DNA of 64,000 nucleotides, taken from positions 434,001-498,000 of the forward strand of contig NZ_AP027274.1 in assembly GCF_030295705.1 (NCBI RefSeq), given 5' to 3'. Position numbers and translations under genes: made by a program. Shown one piece after another: positions 33,834 through 42,489 of this stretch. This DNA is from Polynucleobacter sp. TUM22923 (GTDB lineage Bacteria > Pseudomonadota > Gammaproteobacteria > Burkholderiales > Burkholderiaceae). Position 1 is the stretch's first letter; each line of letters opens with the position of its first letter. The notes beneath the pieces are model-generated. The model saw nothing but the letters and a program-made list of their open reading frames with translations. It had not been told where the DNA came from and made no database searches.

Positions 33834-35525
33834 TCAGCCGGTGATGAACACGTTAAGCCTGTTTGGGATACGTGCGCGACGCACTTCAAGGAACTTCTTG
33901 TAGGCAGGGGTGTCAAGCAGCTCTGGATCCAACGGAATCTCTTGGACGCTGAATCCCTCTTCCCCACTCTTTGCCGCAAAAAAGGCCAGGTATTCTTTTG
34001 GCGGCTTGTCGCTGATGACGCGGTTTGTCTTGCCACCAATGAATGCCAAGTTGGCTATATCGTCGGCCTCTCGCGAAATCACACCTGCCTTGGTGAGCAC
34101 AGCCTTTGGAAAAATAGGGTGGAACTGAAGGCGATGTTGAACGCCACTGTGATCAAGGGCAATCGTCAGATTGGAATGCCAGTCTTTTGCGCCAGCCGAG
34201 CGGAAGGCCAAGAACATCGTCTTGAACAACGCACTACGTTGGTTTCTTCCCGATAGCTCTTCAGGCGAAATTTCCAGCCTACCTACCTGCGAACGTAGTC
34301 GGTCAATCAAGTCCTGGATATCTCCTCCATCCCGAATCGAGGCAATGTCCTGATCAAGCAGTGTCTCACTTGAGCCGCGTGAGAATCGGCCATTGGCGTT
34401 AGCCGCAAGCACCCAATAACGCAGCAACTTGGACTCATCTGGCGAAATTTGGTAGTTGCGCTTATGCCCAAAATACGAAATGGCCACCATCATTGACGAA
34501 GAGGAAAGCAGTGCTGGACTATCAATGCCGACGTTACTTTTGAGAAAATTCATGGCGAAGTTCATGCCTTCGCAGGCTTCATTCCACGCGGTTTGAAGCC
34601 GGGTGATGTCAAGCGAGCTCACCGTCTTGAAACGAGATTGTCCAGTGGCCATGGCCACTAGATTCTTCAAGTGGATACCCAGTTCCAAATCAAATCCGAC
34701 TTCTTTGCACTTGATTTGAAATGCCTGGAAGGTGTGAAGTGAGTTTTTCCACTTTGCAGTGATTTGGGCCAGCGCTAGATCAGAGCTTCGAAGCTTTGCG
34801 CCAAGTGAGTTGACGCGCACAAAGATCTCAGTCACCTCGTCATAGGAAAGCGTGCGCTCCAGCACATCCATGCGGTACACGTACTTCTTGACGGCCCTGA
34901 GGCGATCAAGACGTTGGCTATAAAGGTCTGCACGAGGGTCATCAAAGGAGGTCACGCCAGCCCGTTTGAGGAAATCGGTGTTGCTTGTGCTCTTGAAAAC
35001 CTCTGAGACTTTGACCCAGCGCGGACTACTTTCCAACTTGCGGGTCGATACAACGAAGGTCATTCGGTCAAAACGCTGCTGGAGTTCATCCTCCGATGCG
35101 TCCACCTGGTCGGGCTCGGTGTCATCAACGTCACTTTCCTCATTGATTTCCATGAAGCCCTGAAGCTCATTGGGGTGCTCAAGGTTGAAAAGAATTTCAA
35201 TCGGACGCTTTCTGCCGCGAACATTCACAGGCTCACCACGAATCACAGCGGAAAGAGATGTGAGCCGCTGCTGCCCGTCTAAAAGCAGTCGTGTTGTTTT
35301 GTAGGGGTTACTTTGTTGTCCAACCGCCATGGCTTGCAATGGCACATCTTCGTCAGTCTCCCAAAGCAAGATCGCTCCGGAGGGGTAGCCACGATAAAGG
35401 GAGTCCAGAAGATCACGAACCCTGGTTGATCGCCATACATACTGCCGCTGCATCTCAGGCAAGCGTAGCTCGCCACGTTCAATCATTCCGACTAGTTCGT
35501 CAACCGATGCTTCTGCTTTTGCCAT
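33834..35525 (-). CDS. DUF262-DUF1524 (GmrSD-like) protein, putative modification-dependent nuclease
   Basis: The 563-residue protein is the last gene of the defence operon and begins six bases after res. The N-terminal DUF262 (ParB/Srx-like) domain has LPEMQRQYVW and the NTP-associated motif DGQQRLTSL at residues 83-91. The C-terminal region has HPIFPKA followed by a spaced N-x-x-N-segment (NLAFIGGKTNR), matching the HNH-type DUF1524 found in GmrD and BrxU. In those relatives DUF262 uses nucleotides to control HNH cleavage of modified phage DNA. Here both domains are in one chain. A type IV-like activity is inferred from family, not shown. The composition is somewhat less G+C-rich than the neighbours (28/60 in the line at 34501), which suggests a separate origin. 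Confidence 0.8.
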   Translation of the reverse strand: MAKAEASVDELVGMIERGELRLPEMQRQYVWRSTRVRDLLDSLYRGYPSGAILLWETDEDVPLQAMAVGQQSNPYKTTRLLLDGQQRLTSLSAVIRGEPVNVRGRKRPIEILFNLEHPNELQGFMEINEESDVDDTEPDQVDASEDELQQRFDRMTFVVSTRKLESSPRWVKVSEVFKSTSNTDFLKRAGVTSFDDPRADLYSQRLDRLRAVKKYVYRMDVLERTLSYDEVTEIFVRVNSLGAKLRSSDLALAQITAKWKNSLHTFQAFQIKCKEVGFDLELGIHLKNLVAMATGQSRFKTVSSLDITRLQTAWNEACEGMNFAMNFLKSNVGIDSPALLSSSSMMVAISYFGHKRNYQISPDESKLLRYWVLAANANGRFSRGSSETLLDQDIASIRDGGDIQDLIDRLRSQVGRLEISPEELSGRNQRSALFKTMFLAFRSAGAKDWHSNLTIALDHSGVQHRLQFHPIFPKAVLTKAGVISREADDIANLAFIGGKTNRVISDKPPKEYLAFFAAKSGEEGFSVQEIPLDPELLDTPAYKKFLEVRRARIPNRLNVFITG

Positions 35526-35531
35526 GATTTT

Positions 35532-38500
35532 TTACCCCACCAACTCCATCAGCTTCCCATACCCATCCACCACGTCGTACTTCACCTGGTCGGATGTGAT
35601 TTTGGCGAAAAATTTTCGGGCGCAGTCAATCTTACTTTGCTCGATTTTTCGCAGGTCCATGCTGGACATGGAACCCTTGGTTTCTGCGACAAAGTAGACG
35701 TGTTTCACCTTGCCCTCCTGGAAGGCAATGGCCCAATCCGGGTTGTAGTTGCCAACCGGGGTAGGGATAAAAAAACCGCGTGGTAGCTTGGCGTACACCA
35801 CCACTTCGGTGCTGGCATCCAGCTCACGCACAAAGTTGCGTTCGTTCTTGGAGTCGGTGAAAACGTAATCGTAGATGTGGTGATTGGCCTTGACCGCTTT
35901 ACTGAAATCTTCCTTGGCCTTGTCCTGGGTGAAGATGTCCATGTGGTACGTGTCGCCCGTGGGGTCGTAGGCAATGTGCTCCACTATCACAGTGGCCTTT
36001 TGCTCGTTCATCTGCCGGGCCGCTTTTTGCATGAAGTCTTCCGGGTTGGTCCGGTACTGACTGAACACCGCCTTGTTGATTCCCTGCAAGACACTGGCCA
36101 CGGTGGATCGTGTCAATTGCGTCTCTCCGGCCAGCCGTCCAATGAGGTCGTACTTCACCGCAGAGTGCGCTGACGCCCGGTGAAAATCCGTGGTGGATTC
36201 GGTCACTTTGAAGGATTCACCCTGGCGAATTCCGTCATAGGTTGCCGTGTCGGTCTGCTCGCCCGCCACCACGGTATATTGCATAGGGCTCACTTTGAGT
36301 TCGGCTTCCAAGGCCTTGACACACTTGGCCACCAGCTCCGGCGTTTCAAATTCCACCGTGTACGCTGCCTTGTGGTTGATGCGATTCCACAGCGCCTTGA
36401 ACTCGGCCTTGTCGAAGTTGGCATTGAGCGGGTTGGTTTTTGCCTTGCGGTCATTCCCAATGTCCGGCAGTTGCGCATCGCTGAACACGCTATCAATTAG
36501 CCCCAGTACCTGCTCGGCGTGAACCGCCAATTCCTCGGGCAGGTCGGCAAGCTGGCCTTCCTTTTTGGCGTCATGGTACTTCTGCGTGATGTTGCGCTTC
36601 TTGTCCACGTAGCCGTTTTGGATCAGGTAGAACTCGATGTCGGTTGCCATCTCGGCGGTAACTTCGACATCGCCGCTCGTGGTTTGGAGGACTTTGCCTT
36701 TGAAATATGCTTGGTCCGCCACCCGTGGCCGCTCCGACAATCCGTCGCTGATGTCGCGCTGCAACGCGGTCACAAAGTCCTTGTAACTCTCGCTGGCCAC
36801 CACGGTCAGCACGTTGATTTGGTGCACCGTGGCCGGGTTGTCCATGCGGTCGCCATGCTGATTGACGGACAAGCGCAGGCCGCGCCCGACTTCCTGGCGA
36901 CGGCTCACGGTGTTGTCGCTGTGTTTGAGCGTGCAGATCACAAACACGTTCGGGTTGTCCCAGCCCTCGCGCAATGCGGAGTGGGAGAAGATGAAACGCA
37001 CCGGCTCCTCAAACGACAACAGGCGTTCCTTGTCTTTCAGAATCAAGTCGTAGGCATCCACGTCATCGGTTTCTGTGGATTTCTTCCCGGTTTCCGGGTC
37101 CACCATCCGCTTGGTCTTCTTATCAATAGAGAAATAACCGTTGTGCGTCTTGCCGGTCGCGATTCCTTTCAGATACCGGTTGTACGGCGTGTCATCCAGC
37201 GTCAGCACCTCGGAGAGCTGCTGGTTGTACTCCTCCTCAAACATCCCGGCGTACTCACCGGGCTGCTCGCCTGCTTCGTTATAGCTGCGGTACTTGGCCA
37301 CCGCGTCAATGAAGAACAGCGACAGCACTTTGATGCCCTGGTTGAACAGCGCCTGCTCTTTCTCAAAGTGGGCTTTGACGGCCTCCCGAATTTGAATGCG
37401 TCGCAAGGCCGATTCACTGACATCGCCAGTCGCCTCACCCGCCATCAGCTCATGGCCATTGGTGAAACTCACCGTGTTGGTCAAGGCGTTGATGTCAGCC
37501 ACCACAAAGCCACGGTACTGCTCCAAATCGCCGGACATGTCGAACAGATTGTCATTGCGCGCGAGTTTGCGCAGCACGCGCTTGATGCCGTTGTTCTGCT
37601 TGATTTCCAACTCCACCCGCGCCACCGGGGCAGCGGTAGAAACCTCAATCGACTCCAAATACAGGTACGCATTGGTGCCGGTCAAGCCCTTGACTGAGAT
37701 ACCGCGCACGGAGATTTTCTTGACCAGCTTTTGGTTGTACGCATCCAGCGCGTCCAGGCGGTGAATTTTGTTGTGCGTCGTTTTGTGCGTGGCGGAATAA
37801 CGCAGCACAGCCAGTGGCTTGAAGTTCACCAATGAATCGAGAGTTTTGCCACCCTCCATCTTCTGCGGCTCGTCCAGGAAAAGCACCGGCCGGTTGGCGC
37901 TGATCACGTCAATCGGTCTGCGCGACTGGAAGTCGTCCAGCTCTTCGTAAATGCGGCGGGCGTCCTTGCCGGTGGCGTTGAAGGCCTGCACGTTGATGAC
38001 CATGACATTAATGCCCGCATCACTGGAAAAGCTTTCCAGGTTGTGCAGTTGCTTGGAGTTGTAAATGAAGAAGCGGGCGCGCTTCTTATAGTCGTCCAAA
38101 AAGTGCTCGGCGGTGATTTTCAGCGACTTGAACACGCCTTCGCGGATGGCAATGCTGGGCACCACCACAATGAACTTGCTCCACCCATAGCGGGCGTTCA
38201 GCTCGAACATGGTCTTGACATAGCAATACGTCTTACCCGTGCCGGTCTCCATTTCCACGTCCAGGTTGAAGTCACACACCTTGGTTCTGACCAAGGCGTT
38301 TGAGAGCGGCAGGTTTTGCCTGCGCTGCACGGCGTGGATGTTCTCCAACACCTGACCGGGGGTCAACGCCAGATCGGCATTCTTGAAACCCACAGTTTCC
38401 AACTCTGCCGCCGCCTGGCCACCGGCATCGACGGCACGGCCTGGGTCCACACGGTAGTTCAATACCTCGCGCTTTGGTTGCCCGAGAAAACAGTCCGCCA

Positions 38501-38552
38501 CCGCCTCCACTGCGTTGGTCTGGAAGGCTTGTTTTTTGAATTTTAGTTTCAT
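35532..38552 (-). CDS. Type III restriction enzyme, Res subunit
   Basis: Res supplies the ATPase motor and nuclease that, with Mod, cut unmodified DNA after meeting inversely oriented sites. From the ATG at 38552 it is 1006 residues. The superfamily 2 helicase has motif I METGTGKT at 101-108, motif II DEPQ at 227-230, a later [16 protein letters not shown] segment and motif [12 protein letters not shown]. The C-terminal endonuclease domain has NPDW, then ETKG after a hydrophobic strand, fitting PD-x(n)-E-x-K. All key residues are present, so the enzyme should be active. An upstream in-frame extension to 38648 crosses the repeated spacer and is rejected. It lies downstream of fic in the same operon. 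Confidence 0.93.
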   Translation of the reverse strand: MKLKFKKQAFQTNAVEAVADCFLGQPKREVLNYRVDPGRAVDAGGQAAAELETVGFKNADLALTPGQVLENIHAVQRRQNLPLSNALVRTKVCDFNLDVEMETGTGKTYCYVKTMFELNARYGWSKFIVVVPSIAIREGVFKSLKITAEHFLDDYKKRARFFIYNSKQLHNLESFSSDAGINVMVINVQAFNATGKDARRIYEELDDFQSRRPIDVISANRPVLFLDEPQKMEGGKTLDSLVNFKPLAVLRYSATHKTTHNKIHRLDALDAYNQKLVKKISVRGISVKGLTGTNAYLYLESIEVSTAAPVARVELEIKQNNGIKRVLRKLARNDNLFDMSGDLEQYRGFVVADINALTNTVSFTNGHELMAGEATGDVSESALRRIQIREAVKAHFEKEQALFNQGIKVLSLFFIDAVAKYRSYNEAGEQPGEYAGMFEEEYNQQLSEVLTLDDTPYNRYLKGIATGKTHNGYFSIDKKTKRMVDPETGKKSTETDDVDAYDLILKDKERLLSFEEPVRFIFSHSALREGWDNPNVFVICTLKHSDNTVSRRQEVGRGLRLSVNQHGDRMDNPATVHQINVLTVVASESYKDFVTALQRDISDGLSERPRVADQAYFKGKVLQTTSGDVEVTAEMATDIEFYLIQNGYVDKKRNITQKYHDAKKEGQLADLPEELAVHAEQVLGLIDSVFSDAQLPDIGNDRKAKTNPLNANFDKAEFKALWNRINHKAAYTVEFETPELVAKCVKALEAELKVSPMQYTVVAGEQTDTATYDGIRQGESFKVTESTTDFHRASAHSAVKYDLIGRLAGETQLTRSTVASVLQGINKAVFSQYRTNPEDFMQKAARQMNEQKATVIVEHIAYDPTGDTYHMDIFTQDKAKEDFSKAVKANHHIYDYVFTDSKNERNFVRELDASTEVVVYAKLPRGFFIPTPVGNYNPDWAIAFQEGKVKHVYFVAETKGSMSSMDLRKIEQSKIDCARKFFAKITSDQVKYDVVDGYGKLMELVG

Positions 38553-38600
38553 GTGTTTCTCTGCAATGTCTCTGCAAGCTTCTATTTTTACTCTGCAATT

Positions 38601-38694
38601 TTGTGGAGCCTTGGGACTCCACAAGCCGCGTAGTGGAGCGCAAAACAAAAAATAGACTCCACAAACGTGTTTGTAGCGCGCACGGGCTCCACAA
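38601..38694. repeat. Repeated CTCCACAA elements between fic and res
   Basis: The octamer CTCCACAA occurs at 38617, 38657 and 38687, and its inverse TTGTGGAG at 38601, with a partial copy AGTGGAG at 38632. The inverted pair at 38601-38624 forms a 10-bp hairpin with one mismatch and a TTGG loop. This fills most of the longest spacer (147 bases) of an otherwise tightly packed operon. Confidence 0.7.
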
Positions 38695-38699
38695 CCATT

Positions 38700-39815
38700 T
38701 CAGAGCACCTCGTGGCCCTCGGCTAGATTGATCAGTCGGGGGAAGCACAGTGTGGCAGGCCGTCGGCCACTCCCAGCTTGTAGCTCCCGCAAGATACCCG
38801 CTGCCTTCAACTGCCGGAGCAAACCTGGGGTTGTCTTTTCGTGAATGCCAAACTCCCGAAACATTCGCGCCGTCAAGTCCGACGAGCGAAAAATCGGCTT
38901 AATAAAGATCGCATCCAGCACGTGTACCGTGTACTGCGAATGCGTGGCCGCCTGAATCGCCAGTTTCATCTCTTCGTAGAGTGACTGAATGGCCGTCACG
39001 CGCTTGCTGTTTTGCGCCGCCTGAGTGGTGATGGCCTGCAAAAAAAATGCAATCCAACCATTCCAGTCGCCATCTTCCGAAATGGCTTTGAGTCTTGCGT
39101 AATATTCTTCCCGATGATTTTCAAGATACTCCGACAAGTAAAACATGGGCTGTGACAACGCCCGTTTTTGAAACAGGAAAAGCGGAATCAAAATGCGACC
39201 AATCCGGCCATTGCCATCCTTGAACGGATGAAGCAACTCAAACTGGGCATGCAGCACAGCCGTTTGCAACAAAAAATCCACATCGTCACTGTCGAGATAA
39301 TGCTCCCAAGCTTGTAGATGGTCCGGCAGTTGGATGGGGTTGGGCGGTACAAAACTGGCTTGCTCCATCGTGCAACCATGTTTTCCAATCCAGTTCTGGT
39401 CAAGACGGAATACCCCAGGCGTCTTATCCTGCCCACGCACACTGCCCATCAAAATACGATGTAGCTCCCGAACAAAACTCAGTCGGATGGGGTAATCCTT
39501 CAAGTACTCACGCGCCGAATAAAGGGCTTTCCGGTAGTTGGAAATTTCTTGAATGTCCTCGTATTTCTGACCCTCCTTGATCAGCCCCGCTTCTTGCTCC
39601 AACACTTCATCAACCGTGGCTTGCGTGCCTTCAATTTTGGACGACAGAACCGCCTCCTGCGTAGCCAAAGGCGACAGCATCACCGCAGGGTTGGGGATGC
39701 CTTGCAATAGGCCATCGTATCGGGCCAGTGCCGCATTGGCCTGCCCTACCAGTGGCAACAGCAAACGGTAATCCAGGTCGGTAATCGGTAATGCATTGGG
39801 GATGTAGGGCTGCAT
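38700..39815 (-). CDS. Fic family protein (putative AMP-transferase) in the restriction operon
   Basis: Fic enzymes usually transfer AMP from ATP to a hydroxyl of a target protein. The 371-residue product has an N-terminal Fic_N region with the inhibitory-helix motif S-x-x-x-E-G (Ser58, Glu62, Gly63), the full catalytic loop HPFKDGNGR at 196-204, and a C-terminal winged-helix-like region of about 85 residues. The inhibitory motif in the same chain before the core marks it as class II, held inactive by its own glutamate. It begins 13 bases after mod and precedes res, so it is embedded between the two subunits of the restriction enzyme. The target is unknown. Confidence 0.88.
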   Translation of the reverse strand: MQPYIPNALPITDLDYRLLLPLVGQANAALARYDGLLQGIPNPAVMLSPLATQEAVLSSKIEGTQATVDEVLEQEAGLIKEGQKYEDIQEISNYRKALYSAREYLKDYPIRLSFVRELHRILMGSVRGQDKTPGVFRLDQNWIGKHGCTMEQASFVPPNPIQLPDHLQAWEHYLDSDDVDFLLQTAVLHAQFELLHPFKDGNGRIGRILIPLFLFQKRALSQPMFYLSEYLENHREEYYARLKAISEDGDWNGWIAFFLQAITTQAAQNSKRVTAIQSLYEEMKLAIQAATHSQYTVHVLDAIFIKPIFRSSDLTARMFREFGIHEKTTPGLLRQLKAAGILRELQAGSGRRPATLCFPRLINLAEGHEVL

Positions 39816-39828
39816 GGGGGCGTTTCTT

Positions 39829-41724
39829 TCAAATGCACTTGACTTCGGTGGTGGGCGACATCAGCTTGAAGATTTGCTCCACGTTGATTTTTATGCTGTC
39901 GCTGGCAAAGCCAGCATCGCGGAACACCACTCGCAGGGGCTCACGCTTGGCCAGCAGCTTCACGAAATCTTCGTTGACGCCCTCATCAAAGCATGCCGCC
40001 AGTGCATTGCCATCGACAAAGTACACGGTCTTGCCTGCGATGGCTTCCTTGGATATGGGCAATGCCAGGTCAACGCCCCAGTCCAGCAGCACCTGGAACA
40101 GCAAGTCCTCGGACGTGCGGTCTTCGCGGATGTTGTTGACTTGATCGGTCAGCAGGTCTTGCGAGACGGCGTCGGGGGTGTAGAACACCTCTTTCATGTT
40201 TGAGCTGTCGATTTTGAGAACACGAAAACCGATGTCGAGGTTTGAATTAGTTATTGCATGTTCATCTTTGACTTTTTTACCCGCACGGCGAATACGATCC
40301 TTGCAGATTTCTGCAATAGTTTTATAGCCAGCTTTAAATGCATCACTCCCCAAGTCACAAACCTCTGGAAGCTGAACCATGATTCCCCTTCGCGTGCCGC
40401 CATCTCTTAGATTCAAAGTCATCAGCGCATGTGCAGTCGAGGAAGATCCCGCAAAAAAGTCTAAGACAATTTCATCACCACCCGAACTAGTGCCAATTTC
40501 TAGTAGTTGCTCAATTAGCTTACTCGGCTTGGGATATGAAAATATCTTTGCATTTCCAAATATATCGAGAATTTCATTAGTGCCATGCTGGCTGAAAACA
40601 TTATCTATAAGTGAAAAGGCTTTTGCCTCACGAGTAATCCCATGCTCATCTTTTAGATATTGTTTACTATGCACACTCCACTCACCTTTCTTATCTTTTA
40701 AGAACTCCAATTCCGCATTACTTGCAGCTATTCGGACTCGTTCCCGACTCCAATACCACTGTCGTTTCGGGTTTATGAGCGTTCCATCGGGTGCTTCGAT
40801 CGGAAATACTAAATTTACACGCTCATCTACGGCTTTACCGGCTTCTAACGGGTGAGTCCTGTATGGCCCACGTATGCTGAAATTAGTATCCTTAGATTTG
40901 TAATAGCGTTGGATGCTTTCGTCACTTAAAGGAATAAATATTTCCCCCAAGTCGTTTATAGATTTTGCGTAAATTAAGATGTACTCATGTAGAGTCACTA
41001 AATGCTTTTCCTTCGCTCCTCCTCCATACCTTTTTTTCCAAATAATACAGTCAACAAAATTCTCTTCACCAAAAATTTCGTCACAAAGCTTTCTCAGATT
41101 AGCACCTTCATTATCATCAATTGAGATAAAAACAAGTCCATCTTCGCGCAGTAAATTTCGTGATAGCTTCAGACGAGAATAAATCATGCTTAACCAGTCG
41201 GAGTGCATGCGACCGTTGCTTTCAGTATTCGCCACCAGTCGATTGCCCTGTATATCCTTTTGATTGGAACGCTCAAAATAGGAAGCAGAATCCTCCGCAA
41301 AATCATCCTCATAAATGAAATCATTCCCCGTGTTGTAAGGCGGATCGATGTAGATCATCTTGACCTTGTTCAGATAGGTCTCTTGCAGCAGTTTCAGCGC
41401 ATCAAGGTTGTCGCCCTCAATGAACAGGTTTTGCGTGGTGTCAAAGTCCACGCTCTCCTCACGGCACGGGCGCAGGGTTTTGGCAATGGGTGCATTGGCG
41501 GTCAGCAACGCTTCGCGTTTGCCGGGCCAATTGAGCTGGTAGCGCTCCTGCGGGCCTTCCACGATGGAACCAGACAGCTCCTGGCGCAGTTGGTCAAAGT
41601 CTATGCTTTTCGTCACCACGCCGTCGGCATCGCGCGCCTCGGCCATGCAGTTAGGGAACAGCGCCGCAATTTTGTCGATATTGGCCTGCGTAAGGTCAGG
41701 GCTGTGCATTTTCATTTTATTCAT
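39829..41724 (-). CDS. Type III DNA methyltransferase, Mod subunit
   Basis: Mod methylates adenine at N6 in the recognition site, and its target-recognition domain sets the specificity of Mod and Res. The 631-residue beta-class enzyme has motif IV DPPY at 127-130 first, then a variable central region, then motif I as LDFFAGSSSTAHA (Phe424, Gly426) near residue 421, the order expected for type III. The ATG at 41724 is preferred over TTG two codons earlier. The segment from just after DPPY to about residue 500 is strikingly A+T-rich compared with both ends of the gene (21/60 G+C at 40561 against 36/60 and 37/60 at 40081 and 41461), suggesting replacement by recombination. Confidence 0.93.
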   Translation of the reverse strand: MNKMKMHSPDLTQANIDKIAALFPNCMAEARDADGVVTKSIDFDQLRQELSGSIVEGPQERYQLNWPGKREALLTANAPIAKTLRPCREESVDFDTTQNLFIEGDNLDALKLLQETYLNKVKMIYIDPPYNTGNDFIYEDDFAEDSASYFERSNQKDIQGNRLVANTESNGRMHSDWLSMIYSRLKLSRNLLREDGLVFISIDDNEGANLRKLCDEIFGEENFVDCIIWKKRYGGGAKEKHLVTLHEYILIYAKSINDLGEIFIPLSDESIQRYYKSKDTNFSIRGPYRTHPLEAGKAVDERVNLVFPIEAPDGTLINPKRQWYWSRERVRIAASNAELEFLKDKKGEWSVHSKQYLKDEHGITREAKAFSLIDNVFSQHGTNEILDIFGNAKIFSYPKPSKLIEQLLEIGTSSGGDEIVLDFFAGSSSTAHALMTLNLRDGGTRRGIMVQLPEVCDLGSDAFKAGYKTIAEICKDRIRRAGKKVKDEHAITNSNLDIGFRVLKIDSSNMKEVFYTPDAVSQDLLTDQVNNIREDRTSEDLLFQVLLDWGVDLALPISKEAIAGKTVYFVDGNALAACFDEGVNEDFVKLLAKREPLRVVFRDAGFASDSIKINVEQIFKLMSPTTEVKCI

Positions 41725-41802
41725 GGTCAATTAGGCTTCTAGCCCCCGTGGAATATGCGCAAGCAGATATCAAATGTATAGCTACTGCAATATTGATTTC
41801 AT

Positions 41803-42489
41803 TCATGAGGCCAGCAAACCCAGCTCTGTGCGAAGGGTGCGCAACTCGGCGTTGATTGTGACCTTGCGATTGAACTGCTTTTCAGCGTTCAACCGGGATT
41901 CAAGTTTGGCAGCGGCAACCTGCTTTGCAGCCAGTGCAGACAGGCGGTCTAGCTGGGCACGCAGCGATTCGCCTAGACGGGCTGGCAAGGCAAAGTGCTG
42001 ACGCAAAAGCTGCTCGTAAAGGCCCAGCAAATCCAGCGCCATAGGCAATGCAGGCCGGACAACACCGTCGCTTTGCCACGGTGCGGCGTGGTAGTCCCCC
42101 ACCACCCACTGGTCACTGGCAGCATCGCTGGGCCGCTTGTGTGCCGCAACGGGCCGAGTGCGCCCGTCAAACCGTAGGTTGAAGAGGATGGGGAAGGGTA
42201 TGGCCTTGTCGATACACCGAAGCACCAAATGACTGATGTCAGGCAGCTTCAAAGCCACCTCAAACACTTCAATCTCCGGGACGCCAGCCTTTGCGGGCAG
42301 GTTGATGGTTTCGGGTGAGAGCTTGTAAGCCCAAGTGATGCTCTCTACCTGCTCTACAAACATGGCACGCAAGGCTGCGCTGGGCTTGGCATGGGCGTAG
42401 ATTTTGGTCTTGGCCACTGGGCGGTCAACCTTTGCCTGGCGTGGCCATGCAAACAACGCGACCGGCTGGGTGTCCAAAGTGGCAGTCAT
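41803..42489 (-). CDS. DUF4391 domain protein
   Basis: The 228-residue soluble protein of unknown function has no membrane segments. It has an N-terminal tail ending in a Trp-rich loop (ALFAWPRQAKVDRP), a central alpha/beta part with FEVALKLPDISHLVLRCIDKAIPFPILFNL, and a C-terminal helical region (about 150-228) with a likely coiled coil: LYEQLLRQHF, then SLRAQLDRLSAL and repeated charged heptads. The pattern matches DUF4391. Its start overlaps the stop of the helicase gene by ATGA, so the two are translated together and probably act together. It lies upstream of mod, 78 bases apart. No catalytic motif is evident; a structural or adaptor role is a guess. Confidence 0.75.
   Translation of the reverse strand: MTATLDTQPVALFAWPRQAKVDRPVAKTKIYAHAKPSAALRAMFVEQVESITWAYKLSPETINLPAKAGVPEIEVFEVALKLPDISHLVLRCIDKAIPFPILFNLRFDGRTRPVAAHKRPSDAASDQWVVGDYHAAPWQSDGVVRPALPMALDLLGLYEQLLRQHFALPARLGESLRAQLDRLSALAAKQVAAAKLESRLNAEKQFNRKVTINAELRTLRTELGLLAS

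Noticed and set aside
36519-37697. Long plus-strand open frame (392 codons) antisense to res
   Set aside because: It is the exact antisense of conserved helicase and nuclease motifs in a G+C-rich gene, where such open shadows are common. It has a Val/His/Leu-heavy composition and no ribosome site.
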